64,000 bases of DNA from Flavobacterium glaciei (GTDB lineage: Bacteria; Bacteroidota; Bacteroidia; Flavobacteriales; Flavobacteriaceae): positions 1-64,000 of the forward strand of contig NZ_QQBA01000013.1 of assembly GCF_003350545.1 (NCBI RefSeq), read 5' to 3'. Shown here one piece after another: positions 27,150-36,457 of this stretch. Made by a program: the position numbers and the translations under genes. Below the pieces are notes generated by a model. The model did not search any database. It had not been told where the DNA came from and saw nothing but the letters and a program-made list of their open reading frames with translations. The stretch's first letter is position 1. Each line of letters opens with the position of its first letter.

Positions 27150-28283
27150 CTACTTCACTAATTCAAACACCAAAACCTGTGTTTTTTGTTTATCAGAAAA
27201 ATTATTATCCGAAACAAAAATGATCGATGGATTACCATTAGCCAATTTTGGGCCAAAAGTAAGTCCTTCTATATTATCAATAAAAATCCCCAAATCATCC
27301 ATGTTCAGAATTAGTCTTTTAGAAGCCAATTCTAATTTTTGGTTTTGTAAGGAAGGATAATTTTTTACATTAGTTGCCTTTTTCAAATCACACAAAAATA
27401 CTTTTACCGTGCAGGCTTGTGTTCCGGTCGAGTAAGAACGTTCTACTACCAACAACTGATTTTTACCATAATACTGAATTGCCGAAACGCCATTTACTGC
27501 AAAAGCTCCTTTAGGATTTGGTTCTAATGCAATTGGTTCCAGTTGATAGCCGTACTGAGCGGTGTTCTTTTTTGTTTTAGCATCAAATTGATACAATCGG
27601 ATTAAACCTCCTTTGCTGGTATTGGCTTGGTCGCCATCTTCAAATAAAGGTTCTTCAATGTTGGTGTAGATGTTTTTATACTTTTTGTCAAAAGTAATTC
27701 CTTCTAAAGTCCCGTTGTTTCTCGGACCTTTTTCCAGTTGCTGCATTTTTAAATTTTCTGGTACGGTAACATTGTCTAGGAAATTACCTTTTAAATCCAT
27801 GTGATTTATCGATGGATTTTGTAAAACTGTTTTATCGGTAGTGACCACTCTCGCGCCTTCGCTGCTCCAAACCAAAGTATTTGTTTTTGGATTGAATCGG
27901 ATGTCCTCCGGGTCTGCCGAGGTAGTTGGTGCTGTGTTCCAATTGCCGTATACTGCTCCAGTTTCATTTTTCAAATACGTTACGTTTTGAAAAGCAATAT
28001 TTTTTATCTTGTCTTCAGACAAATTGATCTTAGCGGTATAAAATCTGGAATCGTTAAAGACAGATCTATCGTCACATATTAGATAATACAAATCATTTTT
28101 TGCATCATAATCTATTCCGGATAAGCCGCCAACTTTTGTATTCTGAAAGGTTTCTTCAAATGGAATTTCAATCGAACTGATTAGCTTCAAGCTCGGCGTT
28201 GCTTTGTTTTCGGTAATTTGTTTTAAATTGGAACAAGAAAATAGAAAAGCTGGAAATACTGCAAGAAATAATAATTTACGCAT
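27150..28283 (-). CDS. Esterase-like activity of phytase family lipoprotein
   Basis: From ATG 28283 the protein has 377 residues and begins MRKLLFLAVFPAFLFSC, a lipoprotein signal with lipobox cysteine at 17. Motifs VGGLSGIDYDAKNDLYYLICDD, DPEDIRFNPKTNTLVWSSEG and NNGTLEGITFDKKYKNIYTN are those of the phytase-like esterase domain, a beta-propeller-type fold. An upstream in-frame ATG at 28307 would bury the signal peptide, so I chose the second. Substrate unknown; phosphoester hydrolysis at the cell surface or periplasm is inferred. The stop is followed by the end of a repeat element. Confidence 0.8.
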   Translation of the reverse strand: MRKLLFLAVFPAFLFSCSNLKQITENKATPSLKLISSIEIPFEETFQNTKVGGLSGIDYDAKNDLYYLICDDRSVFNDSRFYTAKINLSEDKIKNIAFQNVTYLKNETGAVYGNWNTAPTTSADPEDIRFNPKTNTLVWSSEGARVVTTDKTVLQNPSINHMDLKGNFLDNVTVPENLKMQQLEKGPRNNGTLEGITFDKKYKNIYTNIEEPLFEDGDQANTSKGGLIRLYQFDAKTKKNTAQYGYQLEPIALEPNPKGAFAVNGVSAIQYYGKNQLLVVERSYSTGTQACTVKVFLCDLKKATNVKNYPSLQNQKLELASKRLILNMDDLGIFIDNIEGLTFGPKLANGNPSIIFVSDNNFSDKQKTQVLVFELVK

Positions 28284-28346
28284 AAAGTAATGTGTTGCTA
28301 TTTGCAAAAAGAAACAGATTATAAATTAAAAAAAACATTTTATAAA

Positions 28347-28748
28347 CTATGAATTGTTCGTTTGGTTTTTTTCAAGATTGCGGAAATAGTCAATTTTGTA
28401 GTTGAACATTTCTGCCATGTTTTTAGCGCGGTATTTTGCTTCATCGGCTAATGGACCGGCAAATAAACTGTCTGTAGTTTGCGTAAAAATTTCCATCCAG
28501 CGGTCAAAATGTTCTTTGGCAACAGGCAGTTGTTTGTGCGGCGGAAAGGGACTTCCAGAATAAGAGTGTACTTCGAGCAAAATAGTTTGCCAAAAACGGT
28601 ACATTTTTTCCAGATGTTCCGGCCATCGATTGCCTATTTTTTCATTGAAAATAGGCCCAATAAATTCATCTTTTTGAACTTTAGAATAAAAAGTATCAAC
28701 TAGTAATTTGATATCGTCAAATGTTGTAATGTCGGTTTGTGGTGTCAT
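28347..28748 (-). CDS. Group III truncated haemoglobin
   Basis: A 133-residue single-domain globin from ATG 28748. Family blocks GPIFNE ... RWPEHLEKMYRFWQTILLE and HKQLPVAKEHFDRWMEIF are clear; the proximal haem histidine is probably the one in KEHFDRW, and SYSGSPFPPH is typical of group III. A longer frame to 28775 begins with residues encoded by the hairpin at 28759-28787, so it is rejected. Likely roles are oxygen or nitric-oxide handling; the sequence alone does not decide. Confidence 0.88.
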   Translation of the reverse strand: MTPQTDITTFDDIKLLVDTFYSKVQKDEFIGPIFNEKIGNRWPEHLEKMYRFWQTILLEVHSYSGSPFPPHKQLPVAKEHFDRWMEIFTQTTDSLFAGPLADEAKYRAKNMAEMFNYKIDYFRNLEKNQTNNS

Positions 28749-28757
28749 AATTAGGTA

Positions 28758-28787
28758 TAAAAAAAGCCTACGCAAAGGTAGGCTTTT
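28758..28787 (-). terminator. Terminator of the DUF4136 gene
   Basis: On the minus strand AAAAGCCTAC pairs with GTAGGCTTTT, followed by several Ts, between the DUF4136 stop and the globin start. Confidence 0.85.
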
Positions 28788-28808
28788 ATGTTTGAATCTG
28801 ATGGGTAA

Positions 28809-29345
28809 CTATTTTGCTTTAGGCGGAAATTGTTCTAAAATTTTAGCCACAAATTCGTTGATTCGTTTTTCTTTATCATTTCGGTTTTGATTCAAATAAC
28901 CAAGACCTTCTCCTTGCCAAACTAATTCTTTTTTCTCAGCATCTATTAAGTCAATGAACAAGGTGCCTTCAGTGGAAGATGATACAAAAGTATTGTTTCC
29001 TCCCCACATAAATGGATTCCATCCCCATCCCCAGCCATAACCCCATCCAGCATTGAACTGATTTACATCGATTCGTTCTCTTTCTTTGGTCATGATGTTA
29101 ATCAACAAATCGGGATTTTCGCTTTTAACCATTCCTTTACTGATTAATTCACGATCTATAGCATTAAGAATTCTTTTCTTATCTAAATCTGAAATCTCAA
29201 CTTTATCGATACCTTTTTTATGAAATGTATACGTTTTATATTTGCTAAAATCTACATTATTATCATAATCGGAATATACTCTTACGGAACTGCAAGACGC
29301 AACTACGAAAAGTAAAAGTACTGGTAAAAGTTTAAATGCTTTCAT
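28809..29345 (-). CDS. DUF4136 lipoprotein
   Basis: A 178-residue protein with signal peptide and lipobox cysteine at residue 18 (LLFVVASC). The mature part opens with the DUF4136 signature SVRVYSDYDNNVDFSKYKTYTF and continues to LFIDLIDAEKKELVWQGEG. A short Gly/Trp-rich loop (GWGYGWGWGWNPFMWGG) interrupts the domain, as is usual. The protein is probably on the outer membrane; function unknown. Confidence 0.85.
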   Translation of the reverse strand: MKAFKLLPVLLLFVVASCSSVRVYSDYDNNVDFSKYKTYTFHKKGIDKVEISDLDKKRILNAIDRELISKGMVKSENPDLLINIMTKERERIDVNQFNAGWGYGWGWGWNPFMWGGNNTFVSSSTEGTLFIDLIDAEKKELVWQGEGLGYLNQNRNDKEKRINEFVAKILEQFPPKAK

Positions 29346-29393
29346 GGCTTAATTATTAGATTACTTAAGTTATTAAATATATGTTCAAATTTT

Positions 29394-31376
29394 TTAAAAT
29401 TCTAACAAATTTTCGGCTACTACATTAGGAATGGTGACTTTTAATAAAGGTTGCGTTTCCATTGCTCTTTTTATGGCAAATATTGCGCCTTCATTTCTAG
29501 CCCAACTCCTTCTAGAAATTCCGTTGTTGACATCCCAGAAAAGCATTGATGCTAACCGTTTTGATGCTTCTTTTGAACCATCAAGAACCATACCAAAACC
29601 ACCGTTAATTACCTCTCCCCAGCCTACGCCTCCTCCATTGTGAATAGAAATCCAAGTAGCACCTCTAAAGCTGTCTCCAATGACGTTTTGTATTGCCATA
29701 TCGGCTGTAAATCTTGAGCCGTCATAAATATTTGAAGTTTCTCTGTACGGAGAATCAGTGCCGGAAACATCATGGTGATCGCGACCTAAAACGATAGTTC
29801 CTATTTCGCCTTTGGCAATAGCCTGATTAAAAGCTTCAGCAATTTTTACGCGACCCTCAGCATCAGCATAAAGAATTCGTGCTTGAGAACCTACAACCAA
29901 TTTGTTTTCTTGAGCGCCTTTTATCCAAAGAATATTATCCTGCATTTGTTGCTGAATTTCTTCGGGAGCAGTTTTTGCCATTTCTTCTAGAACTTGGCAA
30001 GCAATTACATCCGTTTTTGCTAAATCTTCCGGTTTTCCCGAAGCACATACCCAACGAAAAGGACCAAAACCATAATCAAAACACATAGGGCCCATTATAT
30101 CTTGTACGTAACTAGGATACCTGAAATCGATGTGGTTTTCTGCCATAACATCAGCACCGGCGCGGGATGCTTCCAATAAAAAAGCATTTCCATAATCAAA
30201 GAAATACGTTCCTTTGGCGGTATGTTTATTAATCGCAGTCGTATGACGGCATAATGTTTCTTGAACTTTTATTTTGAATAAATCGGGATTATTAGCCATC
30301 ATTTCATTGGCTTCTTCAAAGGAAATATCTGCAGGATAATAGCCTCCCGCCCAAGGATTATGAAGCGAAGTTTGGTCAGAACCTAAATCGATATGAATAT
30401 TTTCTTGATCAAATTTTTCCCAAACATCAACTACATTTCCTAGATAACCGATGGAAACAATTTCATTATTAGCTTGTGCCAAAAGGACTCTTTGTACTAA
30501 TTCATCTACATTTGCAATGACTTCATTGATCCATCCTTGACTATGACGAATATGTGTTATTTTCGGGTTAACCTCTGCGCATACGGTGATACAACCGGCA
30601 ATATTTCCAGCTTTGGGTTGAGCGCCAGACATTCCGCCTAAACCGGATGTGACAAATAATCCCCCTTTTGGTTTGCGTTTTATTTTGCGAAAACCATTCA
30701 AAACCGTTATAGTTGTCCCGTGTACAATTCCCTGTGGACCAATATACATGTAGCTTCCTGCGGTCATTTGTCCGTATTGAGATACGCCTAGCGCATTCAT
30801 TTTTTCCCAATCGTCAGGTTTAGAATAATTAGGGATAACCATTCCGTTAGTCACTACAACTCGTGGAGCTTCTTTGTGCGAAGGAAATAATCCCATTGGA
30901 TGGCCAGAATACATTGTCAGGGTTTGCTCATCTGTCATTTCTGACAAGTACTGCATCGTTAATAAATACTGTGCCCAATTTTGAAAAACAGCTCCATTTC
31001 CTCCGTAAGTAATCAATTCATGTGGATGTTGTGCAACGGCATAATCCAAGTTGTTTTGAATCATCAGCATAATTGCTTTTGCCTGTTCGCTTTTGCCTGG
31101 ATATTCATCAATTGGTCGCGCACGCATTTCATAATCGGGACGCAATCGGTACATATAGATTCGTCCGTAGGTTTCTAGTTCTTCTGAAAATTCTTTGATT
31201 AATTCAGCGTGATGATGAGGTTCAAAATAACGTAAGGCATTGCGTAATGCCAGTTTTTTTTCTTCATTCGAAAGGATTTCTTTACGCTTAGGTGCGTGAT
31301 TGATATCTGTTTCGTATGGTTTTTGTTTTGGTAAAACTGAAGGAATTCCTTGTTGTATTTGTTCTTGAAATGTCAT
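29394..31376 (-). CDS. hutU: Urocanate hydratase (long form)
   Basis: A 660-residue urocanase, which hydrates urocanate to imidazolone propionate in histidine breakdown using tightly bound NAD+. The family block GNGAVFQNWAQYLLTMQYL, the NAD-binding GLGGMSGAQPKAG and the C-terminal RRSWARNEGA are visible. It is about 100 residues longer than the roughly 555-residue proteobacterial form, which is a recognised variant. No hutH, hutI or hutG lies in this window, so the pathway must be completed elsewhere or use another partner. Confidence 0.92.
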   Translation of the reverse strand: MTFQEQIQQGIPSVLPKQKPYETDINHAPKRKEILSNEEKKLALRNALRYFEPHHHAELIKEFSEELETYGRIYMYRLRPDYEMRARPIDEYPGKSEQAKAIMLMIQNNLDYAVAQHPHELITYGGNGAVFQNWAQYLLTMQYLSEMTDEQTLTMYSGHPMGLFPSHKEAPRVVVTNGMVIPNYSKPDDWEKMNALGVSQYGQMTAGSYMYIGPQGIVHGTTITVLNGFRKIKRKPKGGLFVTSGLGGMSGAQPKAGNIAGCITVCAEVNPKITHIRHSQGWINEVIANVDELVQRVLLAQANNEIVSIGYLGNVVDVWEKFDQENIHIDLGSDQTSLHNPWAGGYYPADISFEEANEMMANNPDLFKIKVQETLCRHTTAINKHTAKGTYFFDYGNAFLLEASRAGADVMAENHIDFRYPSYVQDIMGPMCFDYGFGPFRWVCASGKPEDLAKTDVIACQVLEEMAKTAPEEIQQQMQDNILWIKGAQENKLVVGSQARILYADAEGRVKIAEAFNQAIAKGEIGTIVLGRDHHDVSGTDSPYRETSNIYDGSRFTADMAIQNVIGDSFRGATWISIHNGGGVGWGEVINGGFGMVLDGSKEASKRLASMLFWDVNNGISRRSWARNEGAIFAIKRAMETQPLLKVTIPNVVAENLLEF

Positions 31377-31656
31377 GTTTTTTTATTGAAAAATTTAATC
31401 TTGAAAAATTTAAAAAATAGTAATGTTTTACATTTTTATGTTTTTAAATTAATTCATTTTCGAATTGAATTTATACTCGATTTGCATTTTGTCCTTCTTT
31501 TTAGTTGAAGAATGCAGCTAATAAAAAAACGACTATGGATAACGGATATCCGATCTATGGTAGGATTTGTATATTTTAATCCTAAACTTTAATGATTGAT
31601 TATCCATATTTTGGGTTACTTAATTTTTTGATTGATTTCTGCTATTTAAAAATTGT

Positions 31657-31833
31657 TTACTTTTTATTTGTGCCTGTTTTTTTATCAAAACCATACGGGC
31701 AATGACGACAACCGCTTTTACAACAATAACCACGTTTCAAATGGTGTTTTTCAGTAAAACATTTGTAACCTTCAGGTGTGTAATAGAAATCTTCCCCTTC
31801 TATCAATTTATTTTCATTACTTTGGTCAATCAT
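31657..31833 (-). CDS. DUF5522 family small Cys-rich protein
   Basis: A 58-residue protein. It reads MIDQSN... then YYTPEGYKCFTEKHHLKRG followed by YCCKSGCRHCPYGF. Five cysteines (residues 25, 37, 38, 42 and 45) with nearby histidines suggest a small metal-binding unit. The pattern, ending in CRHCPYGF, is that of DUF5522, a family widespread in Bacteroidota with no assigned function. ATG 31833 is the only sensible start. The rest of 31377-31656 is A+T-rich, with a weak palindrome around CGGATATCCG at 31543 and nothing else. Confidence 0.8.
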   Translation of the reverse strand: MIDQSNENKLIEGEDFYYTPEGYKCFTEKHHLKRGYCCKSGCRHCPYGFDKKTGTNKK

Positions 31834-31951
31834 ATTTTGGGATTATTCTATGGTGTAAGTTTTTTGAATTACGAATTCATCTAAGTCAATAGGTTGAGTT
31901 TTTCATTAAATAGAACTAGTGTATCATTACAAATTTATAAATTTATGGCGA

Positions 31952-32299
31952 ATGTTTCAGATTGTTGCTAAATATTTAATTCCTAAGGGATACCGTGGAT
32001 TGACTGTATATCCTTTTGTATTTGTTAAATATGAAATGGATAAAGGAAATCGAGTTTTTGTAAATCACGAGAAAATTCATCTTCGTCAACAAGCTGAATT
32101 ATTAATACTTCCCTTTTTTATGTGGTACCTCTTAGAATATTGTTTTCGATTGTATCAATATAAAAATGCAAATCTAGCTTATAGAAACATTAGTTTCGAA
32201 AGAGAAGCTTATGAAAATGAATCAAATTTAGGGTACTTAAAAAACAGACACTTCTTTCGATTCTTAAGATATTTATTCTTAAAAAATAATTCCATTTAG
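31952..32299 (+). CDS. Putative small membrane-associated zincin-like protein
   Basis: A 115-residue protein with the HExxH-type motif HEKIH (H39, E40, H43), a following hydrophobic helix (LLILPFFMWYLLEYCF, about 50-65) and acidic FEREAYENE about residues 82-90 that could supply a third metal ligand. This is the arrangement of minimal zincin-like proteins, but I cannot name the family. An upstream GTG at 31919 would add 11 residues; ATG 31952 gives a more natural start. The cleavage target, if any, is unknown. The 345 bases after it are A+T-rich and appear empty. Confidence 0.6.
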   Translation: MFQIVAKYLIPKGYRGLTVYPFVFVKYEMDKGNRVFVNHEKIHLRQQAELLILPFFMWYLLEYCFRLYQYKNANLAYRNISFEREAYENESNLGYLKNRHFFRFLRYLFLKNNSI

Positions 32300-32701
32300 A
32301 GAGTTTTTTTTGTTGAATATGTTCTCCTCCTTTTTTTTAGTTAAATTAATTTCACTGTATTAACGAACAGTAAGTTAAATCTTTACATGTTAGAAATTAT
32401 ACAAATAATAAATTATTATGGCTTTATTTAAATTGTAAGAATTTAAACATATAAAATTTAAAAAGATGTATTTTATCGATTATTTATACTTTTCATCGTC
32501 TTTTTTACTGATTCCTATCTTGTTTTTTTGTAACTTTATATAAAATTATTAAAAACAGCATTTATGAGCTGAAATTCTTCTTCAGAAAACCTTTTTTTGA
32601 CTTTAGAAGAGTTCATTTTTTAAAAATTTTGCGACATTATTTTAATGTTAATGTCTTTAAAAAAATATAATATATCGTACAAATTTATTAAAAGCTGGCT
32701 T

Positions 32702-34537
32702 ATGGACTCAAAATTACTCAAACAAAGACTATTGATTTTTACTGGATTATTTATCCAGAACAATGTAAACGCCCAGATGTATGTAAGTCCTAATAGTTAT
32801 GTTTTTGCAAATAACCAAGTGGTTTTTGTAAAACAGCAATTGGAGTTAAATGCTGCTAGTAGTAATTTCTATCTAAGGACTGATGCCCAGTTGATTCAAG
32901 GTTCAACATCAGGAAGTACTAATAGAGGTCTTGGAAGTTTGTCCGTTTTTCAAGAAGGAACAACGAATAATTATCAATTTGATTATTGGTGTTCTCCTGT
33001 GGGAGGCAGTAATGCATTGGTAGGGAATTCTGCTTTTGGAATCACGCAACTAAAAGATGTTGTAGATGTAACTAATAGTATTAATTCAACGCCATTGGCA
33101 ATGAATAATTATGATGGTACAGCAAGCCCACTTGCAATTGCCCCTTATTGGATTTTTAAGTTAACTTCTGCGTCTAACTATTCAGATTGGGTTCAAGTAG
33201 GAGCAACTTCAAATATAAATGCAGGTGAAGGATTTACAATGAAAGGAACTTCAGGGATAAATTTAACAACTGTAAATGGAGTTCAAAACAATCCAGGAGG
33301 AAAACAGCGCTACGATTTTAGGGGCAAGCCTAATGATGGTACAATTTCTATTCCAGTTGCATTTGAGCAATTTACGTTGACAGGAAATCCTTATCCATCG
33401 GCAATAGATTTGTCTGCTTTTTTAATTGAACAAACAAATTGTACTGGAATTGCTTATTTCTGGCAGCAGGATAAAACAGTTGATTCCCATTTTATTGCGG
33501 ATTATAAAGGTGGATATGGAGCTTTTTCTCCCGGTACTATTGGAAGTACAGGGATATATGTACCAGCCACTTTTTTTTCTTATGATGGTGCTGGAAATGA
33601 AGGATCGGCCTCTGGTTCAGGAGGAAACTATGGAAGACGTTTTTCTCCAATTGGTCAAGGTTTTATGATTGATGGATTAGTTGACGGAACTGTGGAGATG
33701 AAGAACAGTTACAGGGTTTTTGTCAAAGAAGGTGCATTGAATTTTTCTGAATTTGAAAGAAATGTAAATTCAAATAAGTCTAAGACAACCGCTACACATA
33801 TGTCAGATATTCAATCAGTTTCCGGATTTGATTATAAAACTGTAAGTCTAGTTTCAACACCGCAAATCCGATTTAATACCTTATTGAATAATCAAGGCGT
33901 TCGTCAAATTGTTCTGGCATTTGCTCCTGGAGCAACAGATGGTGTTGATCGTGCAATGGATGCAATATCTTCTAGTGATGATAGTCCGGCAGATATTTAC
34001 TTTGTGATAGATAATGATGAGTATCTAATAAACGTAGTGAGTTTTGATATGGATAAAAAAATTCCTATTGGCTTTAAAAACAAAAGTCAAGCTAATTTTA
34101 AGATTACAGTAAAAGGGATGGAGAATTTTACAGGTGCAAATGCAGTTTATTTGCACGATAAAAAAACTGATTTGTATCATGACATCAAAAATGATTTCTA
34201 TGATTTAACATTGCCTGGAGGAGTGAATAACACACAGTTTGAAATTACTTTTAAAAAGAATACTACTTTAGGAGTTGATGAAACTGTACGTGAGAGTTTT
34301 GTGGTGTATCAAAATAATTCTACTAAAAACTTAACCATTAGTAATCCATTATTATTAGATCTTGCAACTTGCAATTTGTATGATGTAGCCGGAAAATTAA
34401 TTTTTAACAAAAAAGATTTAGGAACAAATTCGTCTTATGACTTCTCTACTTCGGGACTTAGTGATGGAATTTATATTGTTAAAATAGCAACTAAAGATAA
34501 AATTGAAGTTGGCCAGAAAATAATCATCAGAAGATAA
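32702..34537 (+). CDS. Secreted protein with type A T9SS C-terminal sorting domain
   Basis: From ATG 32702 the protein has 611 residues. It starts with a signal peptide ending in VNAQ. The body is rich in Asn, Ser, Gly and aromatics (NFYLRTDAQLIQGST, FDYWCSPVGGSN, LTGNPYPSAIDLSAFL), a pattern common to flavobacterial surface proteins without a named domain. The last 80 residues form the type A T9SS sorting domain (VYQNNSTKNLTISNP ... LYDVAGKLIFNK ... YDFSTSGLSDGIYIVKI), which directs export across the outer membrane and surface attachment. An in-frame ATG 57 bases upstream is less likely. Adhesin or matrix role is inference. Confidence 0.8.
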   Translation: MDSKLLKQRLLIFTGLFIQNNVNAQMYVSPNSYVFANNQVVFVKQQLELNAASSNFYLRTDAQLIQGSTSGSTNRGLGSLSVFQEGTTNNYQFDYWCSPVGGSNALVGNSAFGITQLKDVVDVTNSINSTPLAMNNYDGTASPLAIAPYWIFKLTSASNYSDWVQVGATSNINAGEGFTMKGTSGINLTTVNGVQNNPGGKQRYDFRGKPNDGTISIPVAFEQFTLTGNPYPSAIDLSAFLIEQTNCTGIAYFWQQDKTVDSHFIADYKGGYGAFSPGTIGSTGIYVPATFFSYDGAGNEGSASGSGGNYGRRFSPIGQGFMIDGLVDGTVEMKNSYRVFVKEGALNFSEFERNVNSNKSKTTATHMSDIQSVSGFDYKTVSLVSTPQIRFNTLLNNQGVRQIVLAFAPGATDGVDRAMDAISSSDDSPADIYFVIDNDEYLINVVSFDMDKKIPIGFKNKSQANFKITVKGMENFTGANAVYLHDKKTDLYHDIKNDFYDLTLPGGVNNTQFEITFKKNTTLGVDETVRESFVVYQNNSTKNLTISNPLLLDLATCNLYDVAGKLIFNKKDLGTNSSYDFSTSGLSDGIYIVKIATKDKIEVGQKIIIRR

Positions 34538-34552
34538 GAGTCGATAGTATTG

Positions 34553-34586
34553 AAAAAAAATGCAATCTTCATAGGTTGCATTTTTG
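34553..34586 (+). terminator. Terminator after the T9SS cargo gene
   Basis: AAATGCAA pairs with TTGCATTT around a ten-base loop, followed by TTG and T-rich DNA. Confidence 0.75.
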
Positions 34587-34599
34587 TTATATATAATTT

Positions 34600-34608
34600 T
34601 ACCTTTGT
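34600..34608 (+). promoter_or_regulatory. Possible -7 element TACCTTTG for the PLP enzyme gene
   Basis: It matches TAnnTTTG 17 bases before the TTG start at 34625. A TTG 21 bases upstream exists but lies inside the preceding terminator stem. Confidence 0.5.
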
Positions 34609-34624
34609 AACAAAATAACTTCGC

Positions 34625-35521
34625 TTGAATCAATACCTAACAACTTCGTTTTTAAATTCTATTTCAGTAGCCATCAAACGGGAAGATTTGATTCATCCAT
34701 TTGTTTCAGGAAATAAATTCAGAAAGTTAAAATACAATTTGCTACAAGCGAAAGCAGAGGATTTCGAAACGCTTCTTACTTTTGGTGGCGCTTTTTCAAA
34801 TCACATTGCAGCAGTTGCATTTGCAGGAAAAGAAAATGGATTTAAAACTATCGGAATTATTCGTGGTGACGAATTAGAAAGTAAAATCTCTGAGAATCCT
34901 ACTCTTTCATTTGCTCATAATTGTGGCATGCAGCTAGTGTTTATTTCAAGAGAAGAATACCGTTTAAAAAATGAGAGTTTGTTTTTAGCTAAGTTAAAAC
35001 AGCAATTTGGCGAATTTTATATAATTCCAGAAGGTGGGACAAATGCATTAGCAATCATAGGATGTCAAGAAATTCTGACTCCAGAAGATGCTGAATTTGA
35101 TTATATTTGTTGTTCAATTGGAACAGGCGGTACGATTTCGGGAATCATTAACAGTGCTTTACCGCACCAAAAAGTTTTAGGATTTCCTGCTCTAAAAGGG
35201 GATTTTTTGAAAGAAGAAATTTGTAATTTTGTAAAAAATAAAAATTGGGAACTAATTACGGACTATCATTTTGGGGGGTACGGGAAAGTAAATGAAGCAC
35301 TAATCCAGTTTATCAATAAGTTTTATGTTGAAAATCAAATTCCTTTAGACCCTATTTATACGGGAAAGATGGTTTTTGGCGTTATAGACTTGATTCAAAA
35401 TAATTATTTCCCTGCCGATTCAAAAATTTTACTAATTCATACAGGCGGGATTCAGGGAATTCAGGGAATGAATATGAAACTAAAAAACAAACAATTACCA
35501 ACAATAGATATCAATGTTTAA
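34625..35521 (+). CDS. PLP-dependent ACC deaminase/D-cysteine desulfhydrase family enzyme
   Basis: A 298-residue fold-type II PLP enzyme. The catalytic lysine is in SGNKFRKLKYNL (about 27-38), the block after it (LTFGGAFSNHIAAVA) is the PLP-ring-holding segment, and CCSIGTGGTISGI binds the phosphate. Family members either open 1-aminocyclopropane-1-carboxylate or release H2S from D-cysteine; the sequence does not decide. The start is TTG 34625. Its stop overlaps the next gene's ATG by eight bases, so the pair is transcribed together. Confidence 0.85.
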   Translation: MNQYLTTSFLNSISVAIKREDLIHPFVSGNKFRKLKYNLLQAKAEDFETLLTFGGAFSNHIAAVAFAGKENGFKTIGIIRGDELESKISENPTLSFAHNCGMQLVFISREEYRLKNESLFLAKLKQQFGEFYIIPEGGTNALAIIGCQEILTPEDAEFDYICCSIGTGGTISGIINSALPHQKVLGFPALKGDFLKEEICNFVKNKNWELITDYHFGGYGKVNEALIQFINKFYVENQIPLDPIYTGKMVFGVIDLIQNNYFPADSKILLIHTGGIQGIQGMNMKLKNKQLPTIDINV

Positions 35522-36425
35522 AAAAATCCTAGTAATTTTTACCATACTAACTTTGATAGGGTGTAATTCCACAAAGCCAGTTATAGTAACGACAAAAAAA
35601 GAATCTTTAAAATCAAAAACACAAGTCGTAAATGCGGTTAAAAAAACGAATCCAATAAGTCCTACCAAAATAGTAAATACTAATCCTAAACCAGCAAAAT
35701 CAGAATCTAAAAGAAATGAAACAGAAACAATTGTTTCAACTTCAAAAACGGTGGTTACTAATGATGTAATCGTAACGTATATTTCTAAATATAAAGAAAT
35801 TGCGATGGGTAATATGAAGAATTTTGGGATTCCAGCAAGTATTATTTTAGCTCAGGGAATTTTAGAATCGGGTGCTGGAAGAGGTGACTTAGCCATTAGG
35901 GCCAATAACCATTTTGGAATAAAATGTCACGTAGGATGGACAGGCGAAAGTGTTAAACACGATGATGATTCTGATCAGGAATGCTTTAGAAAATATGATA
36001 ATCCATCTGAATCATTTAAAGATCACGCTTTGTTTTTAACAGGAAGAAGTAGGTATGCTAAACTGTTTGGGTTTTCAAAAGGCGATTATAAAGCTTGGGC
36101 AAAAGGACTTAGAGCTGCGGGTTACGCTACAGATCCTAAATATCCAGATAAGTTGATTTCTTATATTGAGCGCTACAATTTGTATCAATATGATAATCAA
36201 GTTTTAGATATCAATTATGTGTCAAACGAAAAACAAATGGTGGAGGAATTAAGGATAGATTCCAGAAATACAATTGATCATGACTTATTTTCATATGTTG
36301 TTCAAAAAGGAGATACCCTTTATTCCATTTCAAAAAAATTCGATTTAAAGGTTGATGATTTAAAGCAAAAAAATAATCTTTCTGACAATACACTTTCTAT
36401 TGGACAGAAATTAATGGTAAAATAA
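35514..36425 (+). CDS. GH73 glucosaminidase with LysM domain, lipoprotein
   Basis: A 303-residue protein with lipobox cysteine at 17 (LTLIGC), a Ser/Thr/Lys-rich linker (about 20-85), a glucosaminidase domain (about 95-225) and a C-terminal LysM domain (YVVQKGDTLYSISKKFDLK). The catalytic glutamate is probably in ILAQGILESGAGRG; NNHFGIKC and YDNPSESFKDHA are family blocks. It cleaves N-acetylglucosaminyl bonds in peptidoglycan, with LysM giving wall binding. It overlaps the PLP enzyme gene by eight bases, and hemL follows after 32 bases. Confidence 0.9.
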   Translation: MFKKILVIFTILTLIGCNSTKPVIVTTKKESLKSKTQVVNAVKKTNPISPTKIVNTNPKPAKSESKRNETETIVSTSKTVVTNDVIVTYISKYKEIAMGNMKNFGIPASIILAQGILESGAGRGDLAIRANNHFGIKCHVGWTGESVKHDDDSDQECFRKYDNPSESFKDHALFLTGRSRYAKLFGFSKGDYKAWAKGLRAAGYATDPKYPDKLISYIERYNLYQYDNQVLDINYVSNEKQMVEELRIDSRNTIDHDLFSYVVQKGDTLYSISKKFDLKVDDLKQKNNLSDNTLSIGQKLMVK

Positions 36426-36457
36426 TTGATTAAATAACTATAATTCCTAACTTATAA

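Noticed and set aside
28749..28775. N-terminal extension of the truncated haemoglobin
   Set aside because: Its residues come from the upstream terminator hairpin.
31702..31884. A small plus-strand frame
   Set aside because: It is antisense to the Cys-rich DUF5522 gene at 31657-31833, which has clear family motifs.
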